A stretch of 64,000 bases of DNA from Methylocella sp. (GTDB lineage Bacteria; Pseudomonadota; Alphaproteobacteria; Rhizobiales; Beijerinckiaceae), in NCBI GenBank assembly GCA_037200525.1, contig JBBCGG010000001.1, positions 2,150,501 through 2,214,500 on the forward strand, read 5' to 3'. How positions within the stretch are numbered: position 1 is the stretch's first letter; each line of letters starts with the position of its first letter. Position numbers and translations under genes: made by a program. This document shows positions 25,602 to 35,080 of the stretch, in pieces. The notes beneath the pieces are model-generated. The model made no database searches and was not told the origin of the DNA. It saw nothing but the letters and a program-made list of their open reading frames with translations.

Positions 25602-26525
25602 TCAGATGTTGATCTCGACGCCGGTCAGTTCCTCGGAAACCGTCCACAAGCGGCGACCAGCTTCCTGGTCCCTGGCGGCCGGCAAGACATAGGCGTCTTT
25701 CACCGTGCCCTTTAGCTCGTAGAAGCCGTCCGGCCCGTAGTAGCCGCCGCTGATCGCTTGCTCCGAAGTTGCCGCGAACAGGGTCGGCAGCGCGCCGTCG
25801 TGCGCCGAGTGGCTGAGTAGCGGCTTTAGAATGCGCTTGCTAATCCCAGCCAGGACTCCAGTTTCACCGGGACCGTTGGCGATCAATTCGGTTCGCGCAA
25901 ATCCAGGGTGCGCCGCATTAGCTCGAAGCTTCCAGTGCGCCTTCCGGGCTCGACGATCGAGTTCGAAGGCAAACATGAGCATGGCAATCTTCGATTGGGC
26001 GTAAGACGCCCAGGTTCGATAGCGCTTGGTCCACTGCAAGTCGTCGAAATGGATAGCGCCCTGGCGATGAGCGAGACTCGATACATTGACGATGACTGGC
26101 TTTGATGAGGCCCTGATCAGCGGCAGCAGCCGTCCAGTCAGAGCGAAATGGCCGAGATAGTTGGTCCCAAATTGCAGTTCGAAGCCATCCGCCGTCTCAC
26201 GACGCTTGGGCGGCGTCATGACTCCCGCGTTGTTGATCAGAAAGTCGAGGCGCTGGTGCTGTTGGCTGTAGGCGTCTGCGAAGGTCTTTATCGACGCCAG
26301 ATCCGCCAAGTCGACTTGGCCGAAGGCGATTGCCGCCTGCGGGACTGCCTTGGCGATGCGCGCGACCGACTCATCTCCTTTAGCCCTATTGCGCCCGGCC
26401 AGGACAACTGTGGCGCCGGCCTTGGCAAGGCTGAGAGCGGTTTCATAGCCAGGGCCGCCCGTGCCGGTGACAACGGCGAGTTTACCATCTTGGCGCGGCA
26501 TGTTCGCGTCCGTCCATTTATACAT
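25602..26525 (-). CDS. Short-chain dehydrogenase/reductase
   Basis: This 307-residue NAD(P)-dependent oxidoreductase has the Rossmann glycine motif in a variant form (TGTGGPGYE, usually TGxxxGIG), NNAG in FLINNAGVMTPP, the catalytic Ser in VNVSSLAHR and the YxxxK pair in YAQSK. C-terminal features (HPGFARTEL, YYGPDGFYELKG) place it with retinol-dehydrogenase-like, protochlorophyllide-reductase-type SDRs of unknown bacterial substrate. An operator-like inverted repeat lies 35-53 bases before its start and recurs upstream of the TetR gene at 26885-27601, which points to regulation by that protein. Confidence 0.85.
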   Translation of the reverse strand: MYKWTDANMPRQDGKLAVVTGTGGPGYETALSLAKAGATVVLAGRNRAKGDESVARIAKAVPQAAIAFGQVDLADLASIKTFADAYSQQHQRLDFLINNAGVMTPPKRRETADGFELQFGTNYLGHFALTGRLLPLIRASSKPVIVNVSSLAHRQGAIHFDDLQWTKRYRTWASYAQSKIAMLMFAFELDRRARKAHWKLRANAAHPGFARTELIANGPGETGVLAGISKRILKPLLSHSAHDGALPTLFAATSEQAISGGYYGPDGFYELKGTVKDAYVLPAARDQEAGRRLWTVSEELTGVEINI

Positions 26526-26559
26526 GAGGCATCCATCCGGGCTCTTAGAAATTCATTAG

Positions 26560-26578
26560 ATATGCAATTATAGCATAT
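26560..26578. promoter_or_regulatory. Operator-like inverted repeat before the SDR gene
   Basis: ATATGC-AATTATA-GCATAT is a perfect 6-bp inverted repeat 35 bases upstream of the SDR start. A close variant sits upstream of the divergent-function TetR gene (27680-27698). Confidence 0.55.
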
Positions 26579-26725
26579 TTGCAGTAACTGCAAGTTTTTT
26601 TGAGAGGCCGCCAAATTCGCAATTTCGCGCTTATGGCGCATTCAGACGGCGCGATGATTCGCGTCTGCGCGAGGCGGCCGATAGGCGCTGAGGAAAGACG
26701 ACAACGACGGCTGATGACTGGGCGT

Positions 26726-26839
26726 GACCTCGCCGATGATCACGACGGCTTCCTTATCGGCCGGTTAGACCGCTCGCTACAGACGGCGCGCGCGTTTCAA
26801 GACGGTCGTGACGAACTGCTGCGCGACATCGGTGACGCC
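26726..26839 (+). pseudogene. Possible remnant of a small HD-domain phosphohydrolase gene
   Basis: A short plus-strand stretch reads DHDGFLIGRLDRSLQTARA and DGRDELLRDIGD, resembling the middle of small HD-domain proteins whose usual form is HSLQTATRAxRDGRDE, then CALLHDIGD. The segment between DE and the D-I-G-D is deleted and the first His of the HD pair is lost. No start or continuation is visible, so it would be debris. Confidence 0.4.
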
Positions 26840-26884
26840 TCGTCTGCGACGATAGTAAATCCGATCAGGGCCGCGACCTGGCGT

Positions 26885-27601
26885 TCAAGCCGAATCTCGC
26901 GGCTTGGGCCGGGGCGCCGTTTTCTTCGCGCTAACGGGCGCGGCGTGTCTGTTCTTGGCGCGCGAGGTTTGTTTGGGGTTAGCGATAGATCGAGCGACCT
27001 GCCTCCGCAGGCGCGCAAAAGCGTCTTCGATATAGCGCCCAGGCTTCGTCTCACCGCCGCCTTCAAGCCATAGGGTTTGGGCGACTCGGAAGGCGCCCAG
27101 GGCGATCATCGCAATCAGGCGAGCGTCGAGTTCTGGCAGGTCAGGTTCGCGGGCGCGGAGCGCGTCGGCCAATCGGACTTCAAGCGCATTGGTCTTGAGT
27201 TGATCGCGCGCCCGGAGCGCCTGCGTCTCCTCGATCATGCGAGCGAGGCTCAGAGCCTCTTTGTGAGGCATGTCCTGGACGGGAGCATGAATCGCATTGG
27301 CTGCAACGGTGAACGCATCTTCCTCGATAGGCCGTGCGGCGATCATCTGCAACAGCCGGTCGCCCCCAGCATCCTGCCAGGCGAATACAAGCGCTTCCTT
27401 CGAGCCGAAGTAGTTGACGAGGGTGCGAGGCGCCACCTCCGCCGATTCGGCGATTTCCGCCAAGGTCACGCCGTCGAAGCCCCGCTCGCGAAAAAGGATC
27501 ATTGCGACATCGGTAATCCGCTGGCGGATCTTGATCGCCTTGCGCTCACGTAGCCCCATTGAGGGCGCTTCAGGCGATTTGGCGTCCTCGGTCGTTTCCA
27601 C
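26885..27601 (-). CDS. TetR-family transcriptional regulator
   Basis: The 238-residue protein has a typical N-terminal helix-turn-helix (IRQRITDVAMILFRERGFD, TLAEIAESAEVAPRTLVNYF) and a helical effector domain, then a Lys/Arg/Pro-rich tail of about 35 residues that could add DNA contacts. An inverted repeat upstream of its start matches one before the SDR gene on the same strand, consistent with self-regulation and SDR control. The ligand is unknown. Confidence 0.88.
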   Translation of the reverse strand: METTEDAKSPEAPSMGLRERKAIKIRQRITDVAMILFRERGFDGVTLAEIAESAEVAPRTLVNYFGSKEALVFAWQDAGGDRLLQMIAARPIEEDAFTVAANAIHAPVQDMPHKEALSLARMIEETQALRARDQLKTNALEVRLADALRAREPDLPELDARLIAMIALGAFRVAQTLWLEGGGETKPGRYIEDAFARLRRQVARSIANPKQTSRAKNRHAAPVSAKKTAPRPKPRDSA

Positions 27602-27679
27602 AGCGTCCCATTGTCCCTAGTCAGCCACCGGCCCGGCGCGCACCCAGCGCGAGAGCCCCATGCTGGCCGCAAATTGCAA

Positions 27680-27698
27680 ATATGCATTGCTAGCATAA
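27680..27698. promoter_or_regulatory. Operator-like inverted repeat before the second TetR gene
   Basis: ATATGCATTGCTAGCATAA shares the outer half-sites and centre-right TAGCATA with the repeat at 26560-26578. It lies about 80 bases upstream of the TetR start. Confidence 0.5.
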
Positions 27699-27765
27699 AG
27701 ATCCTGGATCGGTAAGCTCACAACGCGGCCTCAGTGGTGGGGCGATCGATCGGCAAGGCGCGAGC

Positions 27766-28065
27766 TCAGGGCTTAACGGTGGCTAGATCCTCGACATCCC
27801 AAGGGCGCTTCGCGCCCCAAATTGCGGCGAACCCTGGCTGCAGCAGCCGAACCGCTCCGCCTTCGCCCTTTAGCCAATTCTGATCTTCCGCATATTGAAT
27901 TGCAGCGCGGTACTCTGCCCCGCCCCATCCCTTGGTGAAAAGTCTGATGCTCACGTCGCTGGCCATTAAAGCCCGTCCTGGCGCGATGTTATGAAATCGG
28001 AACACCTCAAGCATCGACTTGGTGCATTCTCGCGGAGACGATTCATTAGTCACTGTATGCGTCAT
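27766..28065 (-). CDS. Hypothetical protein, possible winged-helix fold
   Basis: A 99-residue protein with no signal or membrane segment. The centre (SDVSIRLFTKGWGGAEYRAAIQYAEDQNWLKG is one helical unit followed by a turn and AVRLLQPGF) has the look of a small winged helix, where the last strand pair would be the wing. I do not recognise a family. It lies between the TetR gene and the trehalose operon on the same strand, and its codon use is typical of the host. Confidence 0.6.
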   Translation of the reverse strand: MTHTVTNESSPRECTKSMLEVFRFHNIAPGRALMASDVSIRLFTKGWGGAEYRAAIQYAEDQNWLKGEGGAVRLLQPGFAAIWGAKRPWDVEDLATVKP

Positions 28066-28146
28066 CGAATGGGATCCATGACTCCCTAACTTGAGACGTT
28101 TCGAAAAGTTGCCGAAAGGCCGCCAAAAGGACTGCGGCGGCGCTCA

Positions 28147-30882
28147 TCATGACTTTATAAGAACCGAGACGGGGAGCGTCGCGAAAATTTCCTCCAGCGG
28201 CAAAGCGGCGTCGCCGCCTTTGAACCTGCGTTTGGTAAAGACATCGGTCCAGCATCCCATTGGCAGGACCGCCCCGGCGTCACCCCAATTCGGGTCGGCC
28301 TCACGCAGGCCTGGATGACGGGCGACGAATACGGCGGCTGCAACGGGCTCGGCCTCGCGCATAAAACCAAGAACAAGATTGGATTTTTCGCCGCCGACCG
28401 CCAGTGGTTCATAGCTCCCATTTGCAAACAGGATTTCCTCACGTTTGCGAAGGTCAAGAAGCAGCGCCGTCACGGCCAGTTTAATGTGGCCGTCCTGCCA
28501 GCGGCTCCGCAGGTTGCGCATCGCGATGTTGGGATTTTCAACAATCATCGGAAGGACGGCGCTCAGAGCCTGCCGGCGCACGTCAAAGTCGATCGGACGA
28601 CGGTTGTCCGGATCAACAAGGCTAAGATCCCACAACTCGCAACCTTGGTAGATGTCCGGCATGCCAGGTGCAGTAAGTTTAAGCGTTACCTGCGCCAAAC
28701 TATTGTCGACGCCCAGCCGAGCCACATGCCGCGCGAAAGGCAGAAAGCTTGACAGAAATGCTGAACTATTAGCGTCGAGAGTGGCCATAGCGAGGGACTG
28801 CATCGCATTTTCGTAGTCGACATCAGGCGCCGACCAGGATGAATGAACCTTAGCCTCACGCATCGATTTCTGCAGCGCTCCCTTGACGCGAGCGGCATAG
28901 GCTTCGAGCCCAGATACGTCGAGCTTCTCTAGCAATTCAACCGGACACGACCCGACGAGAAGCTGGTAGAGCAGATATTCATCGTTGCGGTCTGGCGGCG
29001 CATCGTTTTCGATGTCGCCAAGGCGCGCCCGCAGCAGTCGGCTCCAGATCTGCACCTGCCGCGCCCATTCATCCGGCAAGTCAGACAGCGCTGCGAGCCG
29101 CGCCCGCACATCCTCGCCACGCTTGGTATCGTGCGTCGACGTCGCAAGCATGGCATGCGGCCAGTTCTTTGCGCGCTCCGCGTTGACTTTGTGGAATCCC
29201 GAGGCGGAAATCCCGAAGCGTTGTGGATCGCCCCCTACCTCGTTTAGCGCCACGAAGCGGTTATAACGATAGAAGGCAGTATCCTCGAGCCCCTTCGCCA
29301 TAACCGGCCCGCTGTATTGCTGCAGCTTCATCGAGAAACGAAGTATGCCGGCGTGGCTGAACCCGCTCTTTGGCTCCGCGGTAAGCTTGCCAGACAACGC
29401 CCCGCCGAGAAAATCAAACACGGTGGGGTCAATGGCCGAATCAATGCGGCGAGCCCGAGCTAACGCCCAATCCAGATAACGGCGATCGGCTTCGTCGCTG
29501 GCGGAATCAAACTCTATATAAGTGCGGTAGACAGGAAAGCAGGCGACGAGCTGCTTGATTGCCCGTTGCAGGATCTGCCGCGTGAAATCCGCGGTCATTG
29601 GGTTTTGACGAGCGACGCGAGCGGCGTCGCGACCGAGCGTGTGGAGTTCGCTCGCCATCTCGTTCTCCATGATTCGAATCTTCGATTCATAGACAATTTG
29701 AGAGAGCGATCTGTCTGATCCGATGAAATTGCGGTAGGTCTCAGTGAAGCTTTTTTCCGCGGCTGGGTTGACCAATACGCCCAGAACCAGATTGGCGAAG
29801 TCGTAGCCGGTAGTTCCTTCTATCTTCCAGTCTGGCCGCAACGCTTCATGCGAGGCGAGGATTTTTTCCACCACAAGATAAAATGGCCTCCTCACGGCCC
29901 CCCGCAAGCAATCGAGATAGGCCTTTGGATCCAGCAGTCCATCTATGTGGTCGATGCGAAGGCCGTCAAGAACGCCTTCCTCGATCATCGGCAGGATCAG
30001 CGCATGCGCGTGCCGGAACACAGCCGGTAATTCCATGCGCAGAGCTGCAAGGTCGTTGATATTGAAGAATCGGCGATAGTTGATGTCGTCACCGGCGACG
30101 CCAAAGTAGGCAATGCGCCAGAACTGTCGCTGAATAAGCGCATCCAGCGCTTTCCAGTCGCCATTGAGAAATGCAATTGATTGCTCGAGGGCGGACTTGG
30201 CCTCAGGCTGTTCGCGAATCAATGTCGCGAGTTTCGTCTTGAGCACGACCGCGCGCTCTTTGATTTCGGGACGCCAGTGCTTCAGGTCCGAAAACGTATC
30301 GCCGATGTAGTCGAGGTCGGAGTTCTCGTGGCCCAGCACCACGTGATAGTCCAGTGGGCAGATCGGCAGCTTGTGTGCGTCGTAGGCCCAAACGGCGAGA
30401 CCGCCTTCATCTGGGTCGAATTTTATCTTGAGCTTGCCGCTCTCGAGTTCGACGCCATATTGGTCGCCGAGGAACGGAACGAGCACCTTATTGTGCAGAT
30501 ATCTATTGTCAGGGTCCCAGTCGATGTCGAACCATCCGGCATGGTCTGCATCGGGCCCCCATTCCAGGACGTCCAGCCACAAAGGATTGTCGGCGCCGCC
30601 GACGCCCATGTGGTTCGGTACAAAGTCGAGAATCTGGCCGAGACCTGCCTCCGCAAAGGCCGCCGACATATTATGGAAATCCTGCGCGTCGCCGAGCTCT
30701 GGATTGAGCGAAAGATGATCGGTGATGTCGTAGCCGTGCGTGCTGCCAGGCCGCGCTTTGAGGTAGGGTGAGGCATAGACGTGGCTGACGCCAAGTTCAG
30801 CAAGATAAGGGGCGAGATGGGCGGCGTCCGCAAAGCGAAACCCCGCGTGAAATTGCAGACGGTATGTAGCGCGGGGCGTCAT
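28147..30882 (-). CDS. treY: Maltooligosyl trehalose synthase
   Basis: TreY rearranges the reducing end of a maltooligosaccharide to an alpha-1,1 link, the first step of trehalose release from glycogen. This 911-residue GH13 protein has the expected motifs (DFVPNHMGVGG, DGLRIDHIDGL, VEKILASHE, STHDTKRGEDVRARL). The ATG at 30882 is chosen because it overlaps the treZ stop as ATGA and fits the family start MTPRATYRLQF; an upstream start at 30915 would overlap treZ more. It is the last gene of the glgX-treZ-treY operon. Confidence 0.95.
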   Translation of the reverse strand: MTPRATYRLQFHAGFRFADAAHLAPYLAELGVSHVYASPYLKARPGSTHGYDITDHLSLNPELGDAQDFHNMSAAFAEAGLGQILDFVPNHMGVGGADNPLWLDVLEWGPDADHAGWFDIDWDPDNRYLHNKVLVPFLGDQYGVELESGKLKIKFDPDEGGLAVWAYDAHKLPICPLDYHVVLGHENSDLDYIGDTFSDLKHWRPEIKERAVVLKTKLATLIREQPEAKSALEQSIAFLNGDWKALDALIQRQFWRIAYFGVAGDDINYRRFFNINDLAALRMELPAVFRHAHALILPMIEEGVLDGLRIDHIDGLLDPKAYLDCLRGAVRRPFYLVVEKILASHEALRPDWKIEGTTGYDFANLVLGVLVNPAAEKSFTETYRNFIGSDRSLSQIVYESKIRIMENEMASELHTLGRDAARVARQNPMTADFTRQILQRAIKQLVACFPVYRTYIEFDSASDEADRRYLDWALARARRIDSAIDPTVFDFLGGALSGKLTAEPKSGFSHAGILRFSMKLQQYSGPVMAKGLEDTAFYRYNRFVALNEVGGDPQRFGISASGFHKVNAERAKNWPHAMLATSTHDTKRGEDVRARLAALSDLPDEWARQVQIWSRLLRARLGDIENDAPPDRNDEYLLYQLLVGSCPVELLEKLDVSGLEAYAARVKGALQKSMREAKVHSSWSAPDVDYENAMQSLAMATLDANSSAFLSSFLPFARHVARLGVDNSLAQVTLKLTAPGMPDIYQGCELWDLSLVDPDNRRPIDFDVRRQALSAVLPMIVENPNIAMRNLRSRWQDGHIKLAVTALLLDLRKREEILFANGSYEPLAVGGEKSNLVLGFMREAEPVAAAVFVARHPGLREADPNWGDAGAVLPMGCWTDVFTKRRFKGGDAALPLEEIFATLPVSVLIKS

Positions 30883-32663
30883 CGCGTCGTCTCCACGCAC
30901 CAGCGGACCGACCACGGCCCAAAAACGATTCCCGTATCGCCTTCAGACCATATGACGCGTCCCGCCGCCGCAGGAAATTCGATGTGCGCTTTGGATAGAT
31001 TAGCCGAAAGCGCCAGAACCTCGCCAAGACCGGCCGACCATCGAACGTCTACGGCGCCATCGCCATGGACGACGCTCTCGCCGCCACATTTGATCTGCTT
31101 TAGCAGCGGCGCGATCTCCCGGCGGCGGACCGAGATCAGGTCGCGGTATCGCGCAATGTGTGAGGCATCGACGAGATCCCAATCCAACTTAGCGGATCGG
31201 AACGTTGCTTCCGCCAACGGATCAGGAATGCGTTCGCGTTGCCTTGGATCGGCGAATTCCGGAAAGCGGGCGAACTCCTGGCGCCGCCCGTCGCGAATGG
31301 CGTCGGCGAGATCATTATCGAAATCGCAGAAGAATGGAAACGGCTGCCGCGCGCCCCACTCCTCGCCCATGAAGATCATCGGCGTCTGAGGAAGCAGCAG
31401 ATATATAGCCGAAAGGGCGCGCATGACATTGGCGGGCGCAATCATCCCGAGCCGCTCGCCAAAGGCCCGGTTGCCGATCTGATCATGATTTTGGATGAAG
31501 GCCACAAATGCGCCCGGAGGCAGGAAGGCGGAAGGTTCGCCGCGCGGCGAACCACGGTAGGACATCATCTCGCCTTGATACGCGAAACCTTCAGCGAGGG
31601 CCTTGGCGAGAAAATCAGTCCGGCCCTCGTAATCGGCATAATATCCAAAACACTCGCGCGTGGCTGTGGTGTGCAAGACATGATGGAGATCATCATTCCA
31701 TTGCGCAGTGTAAAGCGTCACCGCGCAACCTTCGCGCTTGAGACGACGAGCGTCATTATCTTCGTTTTCGAGCAGCAAATGAATCGGACGGCCGGCGAAG
31801 GCGCGTGCGCGCTCGGCGAGTTCATCGAGGAGATGTTTCTCGCTTTCGTCGACGATAGCGTGAACGGCATCGAGGCGTAGCCCGTCAAGATCGAACTCCT
31901 CGAGCCAATAGAGCGCATTGTTAATGACGAATTCCCGCACAGGCCTGCAGTCGTCATAATCATAGTTGATTGCCGCACCCCAAGGCGTGTGGTGAGTGTC
32001 CGTGAAGAAAGCCGGAGCGTATGCCGGGAGGTAATTGCCATCCGGCCCAAAGTGATTATAGACAACGTCGAGCAACACCGCGATGCTCCGAGCGTGGGCG
32101 GCTTCAACTAAAGCTTTGAGGTTCTCCGGACGGCCGTAAGAGGAATCCGGCGCGTATAGCAAAACGCCGTCATAGCCCCAATTACGCCGGCCTGGGAAAT
32201 CCGCAACGGGCATGATCTCGATTGCGGTGACGCCGAGAGCGACCAGGTGATCAAGCTTTTCGATCGCGGCGAGAAAAGTGCCGTCCTCCGTGAAAGCGCC
32301 GATGTGGAGCTCGTATAGAACAAGGTCCTCCCAGTTTCGGCCGCTCCAGTTCTCTGTCCACTCGTAGCCGCCGGGGTCTATGACTTCGCTGGGACCATGG
32401 ACATCGCGCGGCTGAAAACGCGAGGCGGGATCCGGCACCCGCCGGCCATCGGGCAAAACATATTGGTATAGCGTCCCGGGCCTTGCTTCGCCGGTCAGGA
32501 GTTCATACCAACCGCCTGGCAATTTCTTCATGGGCAGAAGCGCGCCGGCTTCATTGAGGAGGACGCATACGCTTTCGACGCCTGGAGCCCACAGGCGGAA
32601 GCGGACCACGCCGTTCCGCTCCAAATTTGCTCCGCCTTGCGCCCGGTGGACCCGCGTCGTCAC
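30879..32663 (-). CDS. treZ: Maltooligosyl trehalose trehalohydrolase
   Basis: TreZ cleaves trehalose from the maltooligosyl trehalose made by TreY. The protein has an N-terminal carbohydrate-binding domain (VRFRLWAPGVESVCVLL) and a GH13 barrel with DVVYNHFGPDGNYL, GLRLDAVHAI, LLENEDND and IQNHDQIGNRAFGERL. A GTG at 32663 overlapping the glgX stop (GTGA) is the likely start, giving 594 residues; a start at 32717 is less likely. It sits between glgX and treY with 4-base overlaps on both sides. Confidence 0.94.
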   Translation of the reverse strand: MTTRVHRAQGGANLERNGVVRFRLWAPGVESVCVLLNEAGALLPMKKLPGGWYELLTGEARPGTLYQYVLPDGRRVPDPASRFQPRDVHGPSEVIDPGGYEWTENWSGRNWEDLVLYELHIGAFTEDGTFLAAIEKLDHLVALGVTAIEIMPVADFPGRRNWGYDGVLLYAPDSSYGRPENLKALVEAAHARSIAVLLDVVYNHFGPDGNYLPAYAPAFFTDTHHTPWGAAINYDYDDCRPVREFVINNALYWLEEFDLDGLRLDAVHAIVDESEKHLLDELAERARAFAGRPIHLLLENEDNDARRLKREGCAVTLYTAQWNDDLHHVLHTTATRECFGYYADYEGRTDFLAKALAEGFAYQGEMMSYRGSPRGEPSAFLPPGAFVAFIQNHDQIGNRAFGERLGMIAPANVMRALSAIYLLLPQTPMIFMGEEWGARQPFPFFCDFDNDLADAIRDGRRQEFARFPEFADPRQRERIPDPLAEATFRSAKLDWDLVDASHIARYRDLISVRRREIAPLLKQIKCGGESVVHGDGAVDVRWSAGLGEVLALSANLSKAHIEFPAAAGRVIWSEGDTGIVFGPWSVRWCVETTR

Positions 32664-34819
32664 CCCCCGGTCGCCCTTGTTTCTTCGGGCACTAGCGCGA
32701 ATAGCAGGAAAGACCACGCCGCGATTGCATATTTATGTCCAAAGCTGAAGGTCTGGTTCTCCAGCTCTTCCATCTCCCCGGAGACATCGGTGTCGATCAT
32801 CAAGGTCCAGCGCTGGTCTGAACCGCCCTGGCTTGGAAGGATAAAGTCCGCGTTGTCATGCCAAGCGTTGAAGATCATCAAGATTGTCGCGTCCTCCCCG
32901 CGCTTGCGGATGCCGGTCGGTTGCGCGCGGCCATCGAGCATGAGGCCGAAGCAAGAGGCGCCGGATTCCCAGTCGCCGGCGCTCATCTCACCGCCTCCGG
33001 GGTTAACCCAGGTAAGTTCCTTTATATCGAGTTCCTCATTATACGCATCAGTCAGGAACCGACCACGACGCAAAATCGGAAAGCGGCGACGTAGGGCGGT
33101 TAATCTGCCAACGAAGCGGATCAGGGATCGCTCATTGTCCCCAAAGCTCCAATTCACCCACGAGATATCGTTGTCCTGGCAATAAGCATTATTATTGCCC
33201 TTCTGAGTGCGGCCGAATTCGTCCCCCGCCAGCAACATTGGCGAGCCTTGGCTCAGCAGCAACGTCGCCAGCATATTGCGACGCTGGCGGCCGCGAATGC
33301 AATTGATCTCGGCCTCGTCGCTCGGCCCCTCGACGCCACAATTATCCGAGCGATTGTCCGAGGAGCCGTCCTTGTTATCCTCGCCGCTAGCCTCATCGTG
33401 CTTGTCGTTGTAGGTAACGACGTCATTGAGCGTGAAGCCATCGTGGGCGGTGATAAAATTCACCGAAGCCCAAGGCTTGCGACCCTGATGATTGAACGTC
33501 GCCGGCGACGCCAGCAACCGAGGCGCGAGATCCGCGGCCTTGCTGGCGCCTCGCCAAAAATCGCGGACCGCGTCGCGAAACTTGTCATTCCATTCCGCCC
33601 ATCCTGGCGGAAACTCTCCGACTTGATAACCGCCGGGACCGCAATCCCACGGTTCAGCGACAAGCTTCACGGCGCCAAGCACCGGATCCTGGCTGCACGC
33701 TTTGAGAAAGCCTGATTGATTGTCGAAGCCGTTCGGTTCGCGGGCGAGAATGGTGCCGAGATCAAAGCGGAACCCATCGACATGCGTCTCATTTACCCAA
33801 TAACGCAGGCTGTCGGTGACCATCTGAATCACTCGCGCGTGGGAGAGATTGACGGTATTTCCGGTGCCCGCATCATTAATGTAGAAGCGCTTCTGATCAG
33901 GGAGCAATCGATAATAGGAGGCGTTGTCGATGCCTTTGAACGATAAGGTCGGTCCGCGCTCATTGCCCTCCGCTGTGTGATTGTAGACTACGTCAAGGAT
34001 GACTTCGAGATCGGCTTCGTGAAATCGCGCCACCATTTCCTTGAATTCGCGAAGGCAGTTTGCGCGATCTGACGCGTAACGAGGATCTGGCGCGAAGAAG
34101 CCGATCGTATTGTATCCCCAATAATTGGTGAGACCTTTTTCGAGAAGGTGACTATCGTTGATAAAGCTGTGAATCGGCAGCAGCTCAACCGAGGTCACGC
34201 CAATCGACTTGATGTGGGCCAAAACATCGGCGGAGCCGAGGCCTGCATAGGTGCCGCGCAGATGCTCATCGACGTTGGGATGCAGCTTTGTGTAGCCGCG
34301 CACGTGAGTTTCGTAAAATATGGTTCTATCCCAAGCGAGAGGCTTACGTTGGGGCTGGCCGCGCCAGTCAAAATTTGGATCAACGATGATGCACTTGGGT
34401 ACAAACGGCGCGCTGTCGCGCTCATCGAAGGATAGATCCTCGTCCGGGTGGCCGATCGAGTAGCCGAAGATCGCGGGGTCCCATTGGAGATCGCCCATGT
34501 GAGCGCGGGCGTATGGGTCAAGCAGCAGCTTCATTGGATTGAAGCGGTGCCCGGCATCCGGCTCGTAGGGGCCGTGAACGCGATAGCCGTAGACTTGGCC
34601 TGGCCCGATATCAGGCAACCAGCCATGAAAGATCTGGTCTGTATACTCTGGCAGCGTCACGCGCTCAAGTTCGGCGCCTCCCCCAGCATCAAATAGGCAA
34701 ACCTCAACCTTCAAAGCATTTGCCGAGAAAATCGCGAAGTTCACTCCCCGGCCGTCCCAACATGCGCCGAGCGGATAAGGCAAGCCTTCGCGGACGCGGC
34801 TCTTGATATCGTCCCCCAT
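32660..34819 (-). CDS. glgX: Glycogen debranching enzyme GlgX
   Basis: GlgX hydrolyses alpha-1,6 branches of phosphorylase-limited glycogen and supplies linear chains for TreY/TreZ. The 719-residue product shows the GH13 motifs ILDVVYNHTAEG, VDGFRFDLGTIL, VAEPWDCGPGGYQVG and ITAHDGFTLNDVVTY. The ATG at 34819 has a strong GGGGAGGAG 4-12 bases upstream and begins MGDDIKSRVREGLPYPLG, as in the family, so it is preferred over the open frame that extends to 34966. It leads the trehalose operon. Confidence 0.95.
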   Translation of the reverse strand: MGDDIKSRVREGLPYPLGACWDGRGVNFAIFSANALKVEVCLFDAGGGAELERVTLPEYTDQIFHGWLPDIGPGQVYGYRVHGPYEPDAGHRFNPMKLLLDPYARAHMGDLQWDPAIFGYSIGHPDEDLSFDERDSAPFVPKCIIVDPNFDWRGQPQRKPLAWDRTIFYETHVRGYTKLHPNVDEHLRGTYAGLGSADVLAHIKSIGVTSVELLPIHSFINDSHLLEKGLTNYWGYNTIGFFAPDPRYASDRANCLREFKEMVARFHEADLEVILDVVYNHTAEGNERGPTLSFKGIDNASYYRLLPDQKRFYINDAGTGNTVNLSHARVIQMVTDSLRYWVNETHVDGFRFDLGTILAREPNGFDNQSGFLKACSQDPVLGAVKLVAEPWDCGPGGYQVGEFPPGWAEWNDKFRDAVRDFWRGASKAADLAPRLLASPATFNHQGRKPWASVNFITAHDGFTLNDVVTYNDKHDEASGEDNKDGSSDNRSDNCGVEGPSDEAEINCIRGRQRRNMLATLLLSQGSPMLLAGDEFGRTQKGNNNAYCQDNDISWVNWSFGDNERSLIRFVGRLTALRRRFPILRRGRFLTDAYNEELDIKELTWVNPGGGEMSAGDWESGASCFGLMLDGRAQPTGIRKRGEDATILMIFNAWHDNADFILPSQGGSDQRWTLMIDTDVSGEMEELENQTFSFGHKYAIAAWSFLLFALVPEETRATGG

Positions 34820-34848
34820 CTGCTCCTCCCCAAGTGGTGAGCTTTCGT

Positions 34849-34874
34849 AACCCTGAACTCGGCCCGTAGGTTCC
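34849..34874 (-). promoter_or_regulatory. Possible EcfG (general stress) promoter of the trehalose operon
   Basis: On the minus strand GGAAC is followed after 17 bases by GGTT, one mismatch from the alphaproteobacterial EcfG consensus GGAAC-N16/17-CGTT, about 30 bases before the glgX ATG. Trehalose synthesis is a common stress-response output, which makes the match plausible. Confidence 0.35.
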
Positions 34875-35080
34875 CGACTTTCTCTGCCGCATATTCTCGA
34901 AGTTTTTCCCGCTCCGCGAGCTCTTCGTTGGACAGGCGCGCGTCGGTAAGTCCGGCTGCGGATCATCGGATTGAAAGGACCGGATTTGAGCGGCCTTTGA
35001 AACGCGCGGCCGGCTTGAACCTTTCACGCCCGGACCCGTTAGAGCGGGACTTAGCGAGGAAACGTCAAAAGGAGAACGCG

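Noticed and set aside
26600-27073. 157-codon plus-strand frame opposite the TetR gene
   Set aside because: Only its middle resembles an HD-domain fragment; the rest is antisense to the TetR gene, so it is not a gene as a whole.
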